Below, one piece after another: positions 47,860 to 59,530 of a stretch of 64,000 nt of DNA; position 1 is the first letter of the stretch, and each line of letters starts with the position of its first letter. The position numbers and the translations under genes are program-made. The stretch is from Cryptomeria japonica (taxonomy: Eukaryota > Streptophyta > Pinopsida > Cupressales > Cupressaceae). The notes beneath the pieces are model-generated. The model searched no databases, was not told the DNA's origin, and saw nothing but the letters and a program-made list of their open reading frames with translations. The stretch spans positions 307,523,950-307,587,949 of the forward strand of contig NC_081408.1 in NCBI RefSeq assembly GCF_030272615.1, in the 5' to 3' direction.

Positions 47860-48911
47860 AACCAGTAGCATCCCATCATTGTTCCTCCAATATAGGTCTC
47901 CCTGAATAAGAACATATTTCTATGATTTTAACTTTAGTGTTCTCTTCTGGTTGTGTGTCATACCTTCTAGACATGAGGCATTCTTCAAGAAGTGTACTAT
48001 ATCTGAGTACCATGGCTGCCTCTCAATACTAGTAACCATAACCTCTTCAGTCTCAATATTATTTATGTCAATATCCTCAAAGTTTGTCTCAGTCATTAAC
48101 TTGGCTAAGCCTAGACCTCTTACCAGCTTGGTGATTTTGATCTCAAGATCAAATTCTTGTATTTTGCTTATCCATCTGCATCTGTTTCTAGTTACTTCAT
48201 ACTAGGACAGGATGTCTTTCACAGCTGCATGTGGTACATAGGCTACAATTTGGGCATTTACCAGATAAGGCCTAAATACTTTAACAGCCTTGACTAAAGC
48301 ATATGCCTGTTTTTCCATAATTTCATATTTTAATTCAGCACCCTACAATGATTTGTTGTAGAAGGCAATTTGATGTTCATAACCTTCACCATCTTTCTGT
48401 AATAGTACCGCTGCTATAGTATGATATGAAGCAAAAGAAAATAGTGAAAAAGGCTTACTATATTCAGGGGACTTAAGCACCAGGGCTTCCTAAATAGCCT
48501 ATTTGATCTTATCAAATGCTAGTGTTGCCTCATCATTCCAAACAAACTTGGCATCCTTCTTCAAAAGCTTCACAATAGGCTTGACAATTTTAGCAAAATT
48601 TGCAATAAATCTCCTGACAAAGTTTACTTTACCCAGAAAAGGCTGAATTCCTTTAATATTTTTTGGTTGAGGCACCTTTTTGATAGCCTTAATTCTTTCA
48701 AGGTCAGTCTTGACTCCCTCCTTGGATACAATGTGCCCTAGTAATTTTCCTTCAGTTATAGTAAAGTGGCACTTTTTTGGATTTAAAGATACACCAAATT
48801 TTAAGGCATTATTAAATATTTTTTCTAAATAGCTACAGTGATCATCTTCCTTCTTTGAGAAACATGTCAGATCATCTTGGTAAACAACCAGTATGATATT
48901 AATAAATTCCT
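47860..48911 (-). pseudogene. Gypsy-2 RT second half and Ty3-type RNase H
   Basis: It begins KEFINIILVVYQDDL at the transposon edge, so the catalytic YQDD box lies just inside. It continues through the RT thumb (LNPKKCHFTITEGKLLGHIVS, FVRRFIANFA). RNase H follows at about 48490-48150 but is degraded: LFSFASYHTIAAVLLQ lacks the first Asp, and stops occur at about 48495, 48345 and 48205. Loss of this enzyme could be tolerated because another RNase H is encoded upstream. Confidence 0.85.
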
Positions 48912-48915
48912 TGAA
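48912..48915. repeat. Left target-site duplication of the DNA transposon (TGAA)
   Basis: TGAA here and at 59569-59572. Removing the element and one copy restores an open RT frame across the site, which supports a four-base duplication, although 3 bases cannot be fully excluded because the left flank is TTGAA. Confidence 0.85.
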
Positions 48916-48951
48916 GGGTGAATTCACAAAGCTGGTTCCCACTTTTGCCAA
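48916..48951 (+). repeat. Left terminal inverted repeat
   Basis: It begins GGGTGAATTCACAA and continues TGGTTCCCACTTTT then GCCA. Against the right end there are four mismatches and a two-base gap. It contains the perfect 10-base palindrome GTGAATTCAC, and its inner part pairs with 48960-48977 as a foldback. Confidence 0.88.
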
Positions 48952-48989
48952 CGAAGGAATTTGGCGAAAGTGGGAACTTCGATTTTCTT

Positions 48990-49165
48990 GGTGTTCGAGC
49001 GAAATAGCATTGTTCGCTCGGACTACCCCTGGGAGTCCGAGCGAACCCCACTGTAGACCTGGGTTCGCTCAAACCACAAGTGACTTTTGGGTTCGAGCGA
49101 ACCCACCTTAATATTAGTATTTTAATGGGTTCGAGCGAACCCCCCATTCACTCAAACCCTTTTTC
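48990..49165. repeat. Left subterminal repeat cluster
   Basis: About seven copies of a word like GGTTCGAGCGAACC or its variants (GTTCGCTC, GTCCGAGCGAAC, TTCACTCAAACC) occur in both orientations within 175 bases. Similar words cluster at the right end. Clusters of this kind bind transposase in several plant DNA transposon families. Confidence 0.8.
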
Positions 49166-49187
49166 AGTTAGGGTTTTTTAAAAAAAT

Positions 49188-49195
49188 TATAAATA
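49188..49195 (+). promoter_or_regulatory. Possible TATA box for the + strand transposon gene
   Basis: TATAAATA lies just inside the left subterminal repeats, a usual place for a transposon promoter. A splice-donor-like CCAG/GTGCAC at about 49349 could end an untranslated first exon, with the minisatellite in the following intron. No transcript evidence is available. Confidence 0.35.
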
Positions 49196-49809
49196 GCGAA
49201 AATGATAGTTAAAAGGTCATTATCAAATTTGTCTTTTTCTATCTGGTGGGGGTTGGATCAAACTAGTCGTCAGCATCACGTCACCGAGCTTTGTCTACAG
49301 CAGCTAGCATCTTTCCTATTTCAATTTTCGACCTTTATTATATCCAGGTGCACAAAATAACCCTTTGTTTGGTTTAATAATGTCTTTTTTTATTAAATTT
49401 GTAAATAATTTGTTTGTTAATTTATTTTTTTAATTAAATAATTGTATATAGTTATTGTTTTTCAACATTTTAGAAAAATGTTTGATAATTTATTGTTTTT
49501 CATTATTTTAGAAAAATGTTTGATAATTTAATGTTTTGACTGAAATGTGTCAATTTGTTTTTAAAATTACATAATTGTATAGATGTATATTTTTTTCAAC
49601 ATTTTAAAAAATTGTTATGAAAAACATAGAAAACTAAGGTAGTAAATCGGAACTTAGAAAAAGATTAGCAAAAAAAGAAAATTAGAAAAATGTTGCAAAC
49701 GTAAATATAATAAATTAAACATTAGAAAAATTAATAAATTTTAATTTAAATAAACATTAGAAAATTTAGATAACAAATTTAAACAAATTAGACAAAATAA
49801 ATTTCCTCT
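49196..49809. other. AT-rich stretch in the DNA transposon
   Basis: About 600 bases, very AT-rich, with the words TTTTAGAAAAATGTTTGATAA repeated near 49470 and 49510. No coding feature is seen. It may be leader exon and intron of the + strand gene. Confidence 0.4.
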
Positions 49810-51780
49810 ACAATGTGACCCATTTTCACATCCTATTACACGCACAACATGACCCCTTAAGACCACATATGCCTTGATGACACTATACGTTCCCTTAGGA
49901 GGTCATAGAGGATCACATATAACATACTAGTGTACATGTATGACATTCCCTTTAGGATCACATCTAGTGTCCTAAGGGGTCATACGTGATCCTAAGGGGT
50001 CACACATGTGTTATAACACATGTGTGACCCCTTAGAACCACATATGACCCCTTATAAAATTGTAGTGTGAATGACATACCCCTTAGTCCATCAAATAGTG
50101 TCTTAACATATGTGTGACCCATTACAACCGCGTATGACCCTTTATAAAATCCTAGTGTGAACGCCATACCCCTTAGTCCATCACATAGTGTCTTAAGGGG
50201 TCGTATGTGGTCCTAAGGGGTCATGCATGCATTAACACATGCATGACCCCTTAGTAGGTCACATAGGACCCCTTATAACATCCTACTATACATATGACAT
50301 TCCCCTTAGGATCACATAGTGTCCTAAGGGGTCATATGTGGTCCTGAGGGGTCATGCATGTGTTATAACATATGCATGACCCCTTAGAACTGCATATGAC
50401 TCCTTATAAAATCCTAGTGTGAATGACATACCCCTTAGTCCATCACATAGTGTCTTAAGGGGTCGTATGTTGTCCTAAGGGGTCACACATGCATTAACAC
50501 ATGCGTGACCCCTTAGTAGGTCACATATGACCCCTTATAACATCCTACTATACATATGACATTCCCCTTAGGATCATATAGTGTCCTAAGGGGTCATATG
50601 TGGTTAGAACCACATATGACCCCTTATAAAATCCTAGTGTGAACGACATACCCCTTAGTTCATCACATAGTGTCTTAAGGGGTCGTATGTGGTCCTAAGG
50701 GGTCATGCATGCATTGACACATGTGTGACCCCTTAGTAGGTCACATATGACCCCTTATAACATCCTACTATATATATGACATTCCCCTTAGGATCATATA
50801 GTGTCCTAAGGGGTCATATGTGGTTCCTAGTGTGAACGACATACCCCTTAGTTCATCACATAGTGTCTTAAGGGGTCGTATGTGGTCCTAAGGGGTCATG
50901 CATGCATTGACACATGCATGACCCCTTAGTAGGTCACATATGACCCCTTATAACATCCTACTATACATATGACATTCCCCTTAGGATCATATAGTGTCCT
51001 AAGGGGTCATATGTTGTCCTAACCCATTAGAACCGCAAATGACCCCTTATAAAAACCTAGTGGGAACAACATACCCCTTAGTTCATCACATAGTGTCTTA
51101 AGGGGTTGTATGTGGTCCTAAGGGGTCACGCATGCATTGACACACATGCGTGACCCCTTAGTAGGTCACATATGACCCCTTATAACATCCTACTATACAT
51201 ATGACATTTCCTGTGTCCTAAGGGGTCATATGTGGTCCTGAGGGGTCACTCATGTGTTATAACACATGCATGACCCCTTAGTAGGTCACATATGACCCCT
51301 TATAACATCCTAATGTACATATGACATTTCCCATGTGTCCTAAGGGGTCATATGTGGTCCTAAGGGCTCACTCATGCATTAACACATGCGTGACCCCTTA
51401 GTAGGTCACATATGACCCCTTATAACATCCTACTGTACATATGACATTCCCCTTAGGATCACATAGTGTTCTAAGGGGTCATATGTGGTCCTGAGGGGTC
51501 ATGCATGTGTTATAACATATGCATGACCCCTTAGAACCGCATATGACCCCTTATAAAATCCTAGTGTGAACGACATACCCCTTAGTCCATCACATAGTGT
51601 CTTAAGGGTTCGTATGTTGTCGTAAGGGGTCATGCATGCATTAACACATGTGTGACCCCTTAGTAGGTCACATATGACCCCTTATAACATCCTACTATAC
51701 ACATATGGAATTCCCCTTAGGATCATATAATGTCCTAACATATGACATTCCCCTTAGGATCATATAGTGTCCTAAGATTT
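49810..51780. repeat. Minisatellite of direct and inverted TGACCCCTTA words
   Basis: Nearly 2 kb in which TGACCCCTTA and its complement TAAGGGGTCA alternate every 15-40 bases. Higher-order units of about 120-260 bases repeat phrases such as TATAACATCCTACTATACAT and CCCCTTAGTYCATCACATAG. About eight copies of GTAGGTCACATATGACCCC-type units can be counted. Adjacent opposed words can form many short hairpins, for example GGTCATGCATGCATTAACAC followed by ATGCGTGACC. Confidence 0.9.
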
Positions 51781-51817
51781 AAATATGTATGTCAAAGATT
51801 TAAATATACACGTGTTA

Positions 51818-52014
51818 GATCTCTCTATCTCTCTAAAATATATGTTATCTCTAGATCTGAAATATATGTTCTCTCTCTCTCTCACTGAAATATTTGAAAT
51901 TTTTACATGTATTTTTTGAAAATGAAAATGATCTCTCTCTCTCATGAAGATTTATATGTATACATAATCTCTCTCTCTCTCTCATGAAAATGATCTCTCT
52001 CTCTCTCTCTCTAC
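51818..52014. repeat. CT microsatellite cluster
   Basis: Five separate CT runs of 10-22 bases (about 51819, 51868, 51929, 51966, 51989), separated by ATGAAAATGAT-like spacers, lie directly before the + strand gene. Confidence 0.85.
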
Positions 52015-52054
52015 TTACGTATTTATTTTAACTTTATGACATGTACCTAGATAG

Positions 52055-54047
52055 GTGGCATCCCAGGATATACCTTCGCAGGCTCCTGATTAGGATCCAC
52101 CTTTGTAGGCTCCTGATCAGGATCCACCTGCGCAGGCTCCACATCAGGAGCCACCACAGCAGGATCCCCCACAGGAGGATCCTCCACAACAAGATCCCCC
52201 CTTGCCCGACATTGCTACTATTTTTCATTATAGTGATTGGGAGTTGCATAGGTTGAGGGCCATATTAGATGACCCTCGTACTGATGGCGTGTACAAGAGT
52301 ACATGCACATCCATTTTTGATAGTTTGCGGACATTGAGGGACCACTTAGTATCTCATACCTCATTCTCACCTGAGGTTATAGAGGATATATATAGACAAT
52401 CAAGGAGTGAGGTGAGGGGTCCTCATTCTTTTGTTGATGTGGTGGGGGTGGTCTCGAAGGAGACCATCAAGGAGAGATGCTTCCCACAATATCAGGAGAA
52501 GAGTAAGGTGAGGGGATATCAGGTTACCAAATGGATCGACCCACAAGTTGCATCACTAATTTACCCACGATTCTTAGCTACCCATGGTCGTTATCCTAAT
52601 AACGACTAGATACCATTATACTTTGCACAATAGGTATTTGCTAAGGTTCATTGTCAGATGAAACCAAACTACCTTGATATTCCAGGATATTATGGACAGG
52701 GGAGGGGTAGGATTGCTAATAGAGATGCATATCGTAGGCGTGATAGAGCTCCGCCTAGACACAGGGACCTTGTTGGCCAGAGATTTCCTACAGTAGTCCT
52801 AGCCATGGCACCTATAGTGGATCACGTTGTGATTGCTTCTCAGAGGGAAGCAATTGATAGGATTGGACAGATTGCATCAGCAGCAACCACCATATCTTCT
52901 GACAGGGTGGGCAGATATATGATGAGTCGACCACGTTCACGATCATCCACAGATCATGCATCTTCTAGTCATGGGGGGGCTTCAGATTCAGATGATCAGT
53001 ATATTTCTGCTAGCATCCCCTCCCCAGATGAGGTAGCAGCTATAGTCAAAGGTAGTAGACATGTATAGATGTCACAGTATTTAGCCAAGGACCTACTACA
53101 TGCTTATAGTTTTATTTCATCTGGACTTGGGATACCATTGGCTGATGTTAGAGAGGAGATCCTCAGAGATGGTCAGGCTATAGTGGCATCGACACATACC
53201 CCGAGGCAGTCACAACATTCTCATCACTCTACGCATGCTCCAGGCACTGACCCACCTACAGATCACTCTATTGCTGTAGAGGAGGAGCTATGAGCTTATC
53301 AGGTCCATATCACAGATGAGGGCCGGTTGGATTCATTTGAGGAGGAGATACGAGCTGATCAGGTCCATATCACAAATGAGGGTTTGGACTCATTTGAGGA
53401 TCCGCTAAGAGATTTGAGCCATACTGGATTTATGGACATGCTACTACACTTAGACACTTCATCCACGATGCCCACTCATCTAGTTAGCCCCTTGCACTCC
53501 TTAGTGATACGTACAACTAGAGAGAGATATGCAGGCATGAGTGATGTTGTTGATATGATCATGGGACAGGATCAGACTATACAACCTACTCTAGGTGATA
53601 CACAGGTATGTACATGTACATGTGTGTTTAAATTTTTAGAAGATATGTATACATGTTGCAAATTTGTAGGATAAATCTATATATATAGATCATGTTTAAT
53701 AAATAATCTAGAGTTCTAAGTTTTAATTTGTAGATCATTTAAATTGATCGTGGACTAATCCTTAAATTGACAGTTAGCTCATGTCACTCCTTCCTTGAGC
53801 TCTGAGCATGTGCGTAGGAGAGATTCTTTAGATGTTGTTAGTGTACAGGTTAGTTATGGTTTTTGGTACATATATGTACAAGTATGTATATACATGCACG
53901 TTACAATTTATATTTAAATTTTTATTTAACTCTACTTGGATTTGATGTACATGCATGTCTAGAGAGATAGATATATTATATTTAATATTTAAATAAATTC
54001 TACTTTTGCAGGACTCCCCCTCAGATGGTCGCTCAGTTCGTAGCTGA
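52055..54047 (+). pseudogene. Transposon gene 2: unknown protein, spliced
   Basis: Main exon about 52055-53605, then 53774-53848 and 54012-54047. The splice sites CAG/GTATGT, ACAG/TTAGC, ACAG/GTTAGT and TGCAG/GACTCC are all phase 0 and end in TGA at 54045. The N-terminus is a nine-residue repeat (QAPDQDPPx). The middle has WELHRLRAILDDPRTDGVYK and CFPQYQEKSKVRGYQVTKW, with no known family. Near the end, a unit of about 23 residues (DQVHITNEGLDSFEE type) is duplicated at 53270-53400. Stops at about 52085, 52112, 52607, 52633, 53066 and 53291 all fit C-to-T changes, and there is no frameshift. The upstream exon with the start is not identified. It may be an accessory DNA-binding protein, which is inference. 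Confidence 0.6.
52074..52200 (+). repeat. 27-bp coding tandem repeat in gene 2
   Basis: Four to five units of 27 bases, each with a GGATCC-like core (CTCCTGATCAGGATCCACC), keep the reading frame and encode a Gln-Ala-Pro-Asp-Gln-Asp-Pro-Pro pattern. Opposed open frames here come from the repeat, not from genes. Confidence 0.85.
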
Positions 54048-54356
54048 CATGATCCCTGTTGATTTTCTCTAGACTTTATAGCTCATTTACATTTATCTTT
54101 TTATATACTTTCATATTATATATATTCATGCACGTACATGGAGTTTAGACTCTAGATTATACTTTATACTTTATACATGGAGTTTAGACTCTAGATTATA
54201 CGTTATAAGTTTTATGCATGTTTGATTATATTAGATTATATTACTAAATGTATATATAGTTCATACCACATCAAGTGGTTCACAACGCTCTTCAATAACA
54301 CTTAATATTTTGTCATGATCTTCACTATCTAGTCTCCATTTTTTAGACCGCCCTCG
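54048..54356. other. Spacer between the two convergent transposon genes
   Basis: About 310 bases, AT-rich, with the phrase GGAGTTTAGACTCTAGATTATAC duplicated at 54139 and 54179. It presumably holds both polyadenylation regions. Confidence 0.5.
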
Positions 54357-57300
54357 TCATGGAACTGTTTGAAGAATTAGGCCAACAGCAATGACCAAGT
54401 GACTATACTGATATACCTTATTGTCAATTTGGTATTCAATGAAATGAATCCCATGTTGAACAATTTTAACTTGTTTGAAATATGTCCCTTGCACTACAAT
54501 TGATCCTGCATGTACATGTATATAAGAAACGTGAGAAATTAAAAATTTCCACATAAGTGATTTGTACATGTACATATTCAAATCAGAACTCAAACCTATG
54601 GGAAATGACATTCTATCACTCATCTCAGATTTTGATAACTTCTTTCTCTCTTCTGTGCAACGCAATAAATAATAACTAACACCTTCTATATTTCCATCTT
54701 CTGCTATGACTGCAAAAATATCTCCTGCAATTTGACACAAGTTAAATAAATTCTAAGTTATATGTCATTTTTAAGGAAATATTTACATGTGTACGTCATG
54801 TATGTACCTTTTTTAATCAATCCTGAAATATGATCGTAATCACCAGAAATCAAAGGAATGTCTTCAAAGTTTTCATCCTCATTTGAATCCTCGTATGTGT
54901 CAGAAACATCTAGTGGCACCATTTTCCATTCACTAACATATCCAAGTTCTTGGTTCTTGCAATCAACATAGTTTTTGAAAATGCATTCAGAACAAAAACA
55001 TGAATAATCCCTAGTGATAATGTCCATGGGCGATTATCTGTACTCATGACACAATGCAAAGATCTTGTCCTCTCCACACTCTTGCATCCATGCATTGATT
55101 TTCTATCCACATCTACAAAATGTACATGTGTACAAGAATGTACATGTAGATCAAGTTGTTAAATTGAAACATTTGAACTAGGAACTAAGAATGTACATGT
55201 AGATCAAGTTGTTGAATTAAAAAAAATTAAATAAAATACTAAAAGAGAACACGTACCGGTTATCTCCCAAAACACTCTATATGGAATGGGCCTGTATGTT
55301 CTCGATGATGATTCCCCAGGATAATTAGGTTGCTCAAAGTGTTTCTTACACCATTCAACAACATCATGTGCATCTTCTATACATTCTCCTGTGTACTTTA
55401 TTTGATGCTTTCTTAGAGCACGTTTGATATAAGCTCCTGCACCATCATGTTCACCCTTTCCATGACCACTCTCAAAAAAACTCCAAACATGTGATATTTT
55501 GTCATTTCGATGATATCTACATAGTGCATAAAATGGCCTTGAAGATTTGAATTATGCCGCACATCCATCAGACCAAACAAAATGTTTAACTATTGTTATG
55601 CCTCTATCTTTCAAATATTCAAAAAACTTCTTAAAGCAATGTTGTACAAAAAGTGTGTCATGCTCCTTATCATCACTAATATAGAAGTGGTACTCTTTCT
55701 TAATGACACAATTTTCAAATGTACTATCAACACCATCCAAATTCATCTATCCATGTCGATAACATACATGCACAAAAATAGTGATTTGCTTTGAAAAGTA
55801 ATACTCTGATTGAATCTCTTTTTGATGTGCAAAAGAGTAATTCTCTGCGAAGTCAACTACAGATAGAATAGTTCCAAGTGGGAAAGTGTCTCTTAATATT
55901 TTAAATTGTTCTGCTTGCCACTTGGCAAAAAAACCATGGCATATGTATGGTTTTATCAACTTACGAAAATTTTCCATAAATGTTCCAATAGGTATTTCCT
56001 CTTCTACATAATCTAGCCTTGTAGATTCCTTTCCAAATTTTGTTTCAATTTTTTTGTACTTGTAACTCTTGCAATTTACCATCTTCCTCGTATCAGTATC
56101 TTCATCTCTCAAAGGCAATTTAGCCAAGTCCCCGCATGTTCCACAAATTCCTCTTATGCAATCTATTTGACCGGTTGCATTATCATCTGATTTATCACAT
56201 AAGATGGATGCTATGAATTGACTTGTTCGTTTAGGAGGAGCATTTTCATAACCATCACTATCTTCTCTAATCTTTTGAAACACCTGATAGTACAAGTCAA
56301 ATTCGATGTGATAACGACAACAACAAGTTTCAAAAACTTTGTTTAACTTCACATAATATGGCCTTAACCGTTCAAACATGGTTTGTCCAATCTTCATATG
56401 AGGGTTTGTTTTAGTAAACAATACATACAATTCATGTTTTGTTGTGTCTATCTAATGTTTTACATGGAGATCATAACGATTAGGACCAATCCTTTGCTTG
56501 ATAACATCTCTACTATTTGATGAAGGACGAGTATTATCATTCCAAAAACTTGTCACAAAGTTCCTAACAACATCTTCAATTCTATCAGAATGAGGAGCTC
56601 TACACATAATTGCCCAATTCCCTTCTGAGGTAGTATCATCTAAAATCTTTCTCCTTTTAATATATTTAGATATTGTCCTTCTACTAAAACCAAACTCGGA
56701 TGACAGTGAAGAGATTTGTCTTTTTTGAGGCAATCTTTCATTTACTAAAGATGTCAACATCACTCTTCTTGAAATGGTCTTATCTAGTTTTTGAGATTTT
56801 TTACCAATGTTCACCAAACCATTCTTAACATTATCAACAATAGATTTTTGTAGCTGAGAAGATTTCCTCTTTTAACTTGTTGTATCTATACCCAACAATT
56901 TCATTGGATCTATTAAGTCTTTATGAGTAAGTACAATTGATAGCAATTGAGCTTTTTCTAGTGTAGTATCAAGATTGTTGAAATGAGACATTATTTCTTT
57001 TCCACTTTTATTCATTGACCTCCTTTTAGTATGTCTAGGTTCTTCATTGAGACGTTTCAACTCATCCACATCCATTTCAAGTAAATGATCTAAATTTTTA
57101 TAAGAAATATTTCTCTTCACCTGTTTAGCTAGATCCACAATATGCTCATCCATATCAGTGGTAGGAGGTAAGGAGCCTGACCCCTCTCCTTCAAAGGTCT
57201 CCATTGGTTCAACTTGGACAATCTCCTCCCTATGATCATCAACTATATTGTGTTCTTCAACAGGTTCGTTTGCCCGTTCTGCACATAATTTAAGAGTTTA

Positions 57301-58428
57301 TGTAAGGTTCTTGAATTAATCAGAGATTATTCAATTAGGTTTAAGAATAGGGGTGAATTTGGCTTAAAGCTTTACATGTTAAAATTAGCCCATTCAATTT
57401 GGTTTATTAAATTTAATTACTTTCAGGACCTTATTGTTATAACTCTAATTAAATTACCTATTTAGGTTTAAAGTTCAATTTGTTCTTAGGTTAGGATTAA
57501 AGTCCAATCTCTAATTTAACACATAAAATAAAATTTTGATAAATTAGAAATTCCAATTTTGAAAATTAAAAGTATGACTATTTTGATGCATGCATACGAT
57601 AACTTAGGTGACCTCATATTAATTTGTTATGGACCATAATGTAGGTGGACTATAATTTGTCACATGTGTGTATATTTAAGACCTATTATTGCATAATAGA
57701 CCTCCTAATCTGAAATGTTTTTGCATGTACGTGAAGTTGAATATAAATAGTTCACCTAAATTATTCAAAATGTTTAATAGGTTATAAATTTATGTCACAT
57801 TTAAGACCTATAATCAATGTAATAGTCCTAATAGGCCTTATTATTAAAATCAATATGACCACGTATGAAAAAACATTTCACAATTAATATACTTAACTAC
57901 CCTTAAGACAGATATATTATGTGATATTAAAGGACCTATCACATGAAATTACTTGTACATGTAGATTAAATATTCAATATATATAATTTAGAACCTAGAA
58001 ATTATGACATAATAGGTCTTATTAATTTTATGACTTAATATGTCTTATCTATTATAAATGGACTTAATTATATAGGAGAAAAATGCAATTACACAACAAG
58101 CAAGTTGATGGAATTTGAAATTTGCAAATACACATGTATTATCTCAAATTAATTATGCTTTCCAATTAAAACAAAATTATTTTTAATCCTATTATTTCCA
58201 ATTAATTTAATTAAGATTTTTTAAATTAATTTTCATTAAAAATATTAGATAAAAAATATTGAGTTCTAATTAATTGATACATAATACATATTAAATTAAA
58301 TAGAAATAAAATTAAAAATACATACTTGCATCATGATATCTTTGTCTTCTTTGTTCTCGATATCTTTCTTCCGTTTTGGGAGAATAATTCCTTGAAGTCT
58401 TATTTTGCCTTCTCTTCTTGTTCCCCAT
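54357..58428 (-). pseudogene. Transposon gene 1: probable DDE transposase, five exons
   Basis: Exons on the - strand: 58428-58326 (ATG, basic MGNKKRRQNKTSRNYSPK), 57278-55257, 55112-54808, 54724-54596, 54505-54357. All junctions have GT/AG and matching phase (for example GCAA/GTATGT to GCAG/AACGGG). Total is about 900 residues. A helix-turn-helix (LSSEFGFSRRTISKYIKR) lies near 56650-56710 and a cysteine cluster (CIRGICGTCG) near 56150. Candidate catalytic acids are Asp in VVDFAENYSF (55850), Asp in VWSDGCAA (55560) and Glu in FFESGHGKGEHDG (55450). A CFCSEC motif lies near 54990. Breaks: stops at about 56870, 56452, 55747 and 55549 (CAA-to-TAA), and one indel near 55020. The superfamily is unassigned; it is possibly Sola-related. 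Confidence 0.72.
57279..58325 (-). other. First intron of the transposase gene
   Basis: About 1.05 kb, strongly AT-rich, bounded by GTATGT (58325) and TGTGCAG (57279) on the - strand. No frame or motif is seen inside. The phase across it is exact (Ala, then A/AA, then Arg-Ala-Asn). Confidence 0.65.
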
Positions 58429-58594
58429 GCTTTTACAAAAAACCTTCAAATTATTGCCCTCAAAATAATTTTCAAATGTCTTCTCTCATCCAAAAATCCG
58501 AATTATTTTAATCATTTGTGTGATAAAAAATGAAAAAAATTATGGACATTTATACGACTCCACAAATGAAAAAAAAACAAAAAATGCATCGGCC

Positions 58595-58770
58595 AAAATT
58601 CGAACGAAACCCGACAGTTAAAAATGGTTGGGTTCGCTTGAACATGACCGTTACAAAAATGTGTGTGCCATATCAAGCCCATTGGTTCAAGTGAATGTGG
58701 GTTTGTGTGAACCCCTTAAGGTTCGAGCGAACCCAATTCGCTCGAACTACTGTTCATTCGAACCCTCAAA
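58595..58770. repeat. Right subterminal repeat cluster
   Basis: It contains TTCGAACGAAACCC, GGGTTCGCTTGAAC, GGTTCAAGTGAA, GGTTCGAGCGAACCC and AATTCGCTCGAAC within about 175 bases, in both orientations. These match the words at the left end. The cluster lies upstream of the transposase start, so it may also regulate that gene. Confidence 0.8.
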
Positions 58771-58849
58771 TTAAAGGTTTCTCCCAAAAAATTTCAGAGT
58801 TCTGAAGAATTAATGACTTCGGAGCTCTGGTTCAAAGCATGAATGAAAT

Positions 58850-59500
58850 AATCTTGATAACCCAAAAATATTAGATGGTAGTACTCAGAGCAAGCTTTCT
58901 AACGAGTATAACTTTGTTATATTTTGAATTTATTATGTTCTTGTTTTTTTAATTTTATGGAAAATTGGTTTTTCACCGAACATGAACTTCTCTGTTCAAC
59001 GCATTGGGAAAAATAAGAAACTAATTCAAAAAAATTCTGAAAAATATCTATGCCCCTGGTATTGATGTCTTCTTTCTAACAAAAAAAAAAATGAATTTTG
59101 ATTTATATAGAACAAGTTATGTGTTCAAACATAAACCTATGTTTGAATTATGACTAGTCGAACTTCAAAACTTTATAAAATGAAAAATATTAAACATATC
59201 ACTATAAAACCAAATGAAAGCCCTGGATATTGATGTTACAAACCAAAATTCAAAAGAATTGAGTTTTTATCATTTATAGAAAAAAAGTTATGCATTTTGG
59301 GAGGCACATCACTCTTAAAAAATGTAGTTTGTTGTAAAAAACTACTTTTCGAGGGAGATGGAAATTTTAAAAAAAATTCTTCAAAAAAATTTGAAAAAAA
59401 TGTATATAGAATCTAAAAACAAAATGCTAGAAATCACTAATTTACATCATCTTCAATTTTTTAATAGTTTAAAAGTTATAGTTCTCGGAAGTTGAAGATT
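58850..59500. repeat. Degenerate repeats of about 170-200 bp near the right end
   Basis: A pattern of TATTGATGT, then an A-rich word, then a TAGAA(C/A)AAGTTATG-like word recurs at about 59060, 59225 and more weakly at 58870 and 59410. It is very diverged and AT-rich, with no gene. The transposase promoter should lie near 58430-58600. Confidence 0.5.
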
Positions 59501-59530
59501 ATTTTAAAAATGTACATCTCAGTGTCAAAA

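Noticed and set aside
49202-49355. Short frame MIVKRSLS near the left transposon end as first exon of gene 2
   Set aside because: The candidate TATA box is only a few bases upstream of the ATG, and the link to 52055 cannot be shown; kept only as a possible untranslated exon.
49810-51780. CRISPR-like array
   Set aside because: Units vary in length and orientation and there are no unique spacers of constant size; it is a plant minisatellite.
52034-52256. 71-codon frames on both strands
   Set aside because: They are by-products of the 27-bp repeat; the supported frame is the third one, which continues into gene 2.
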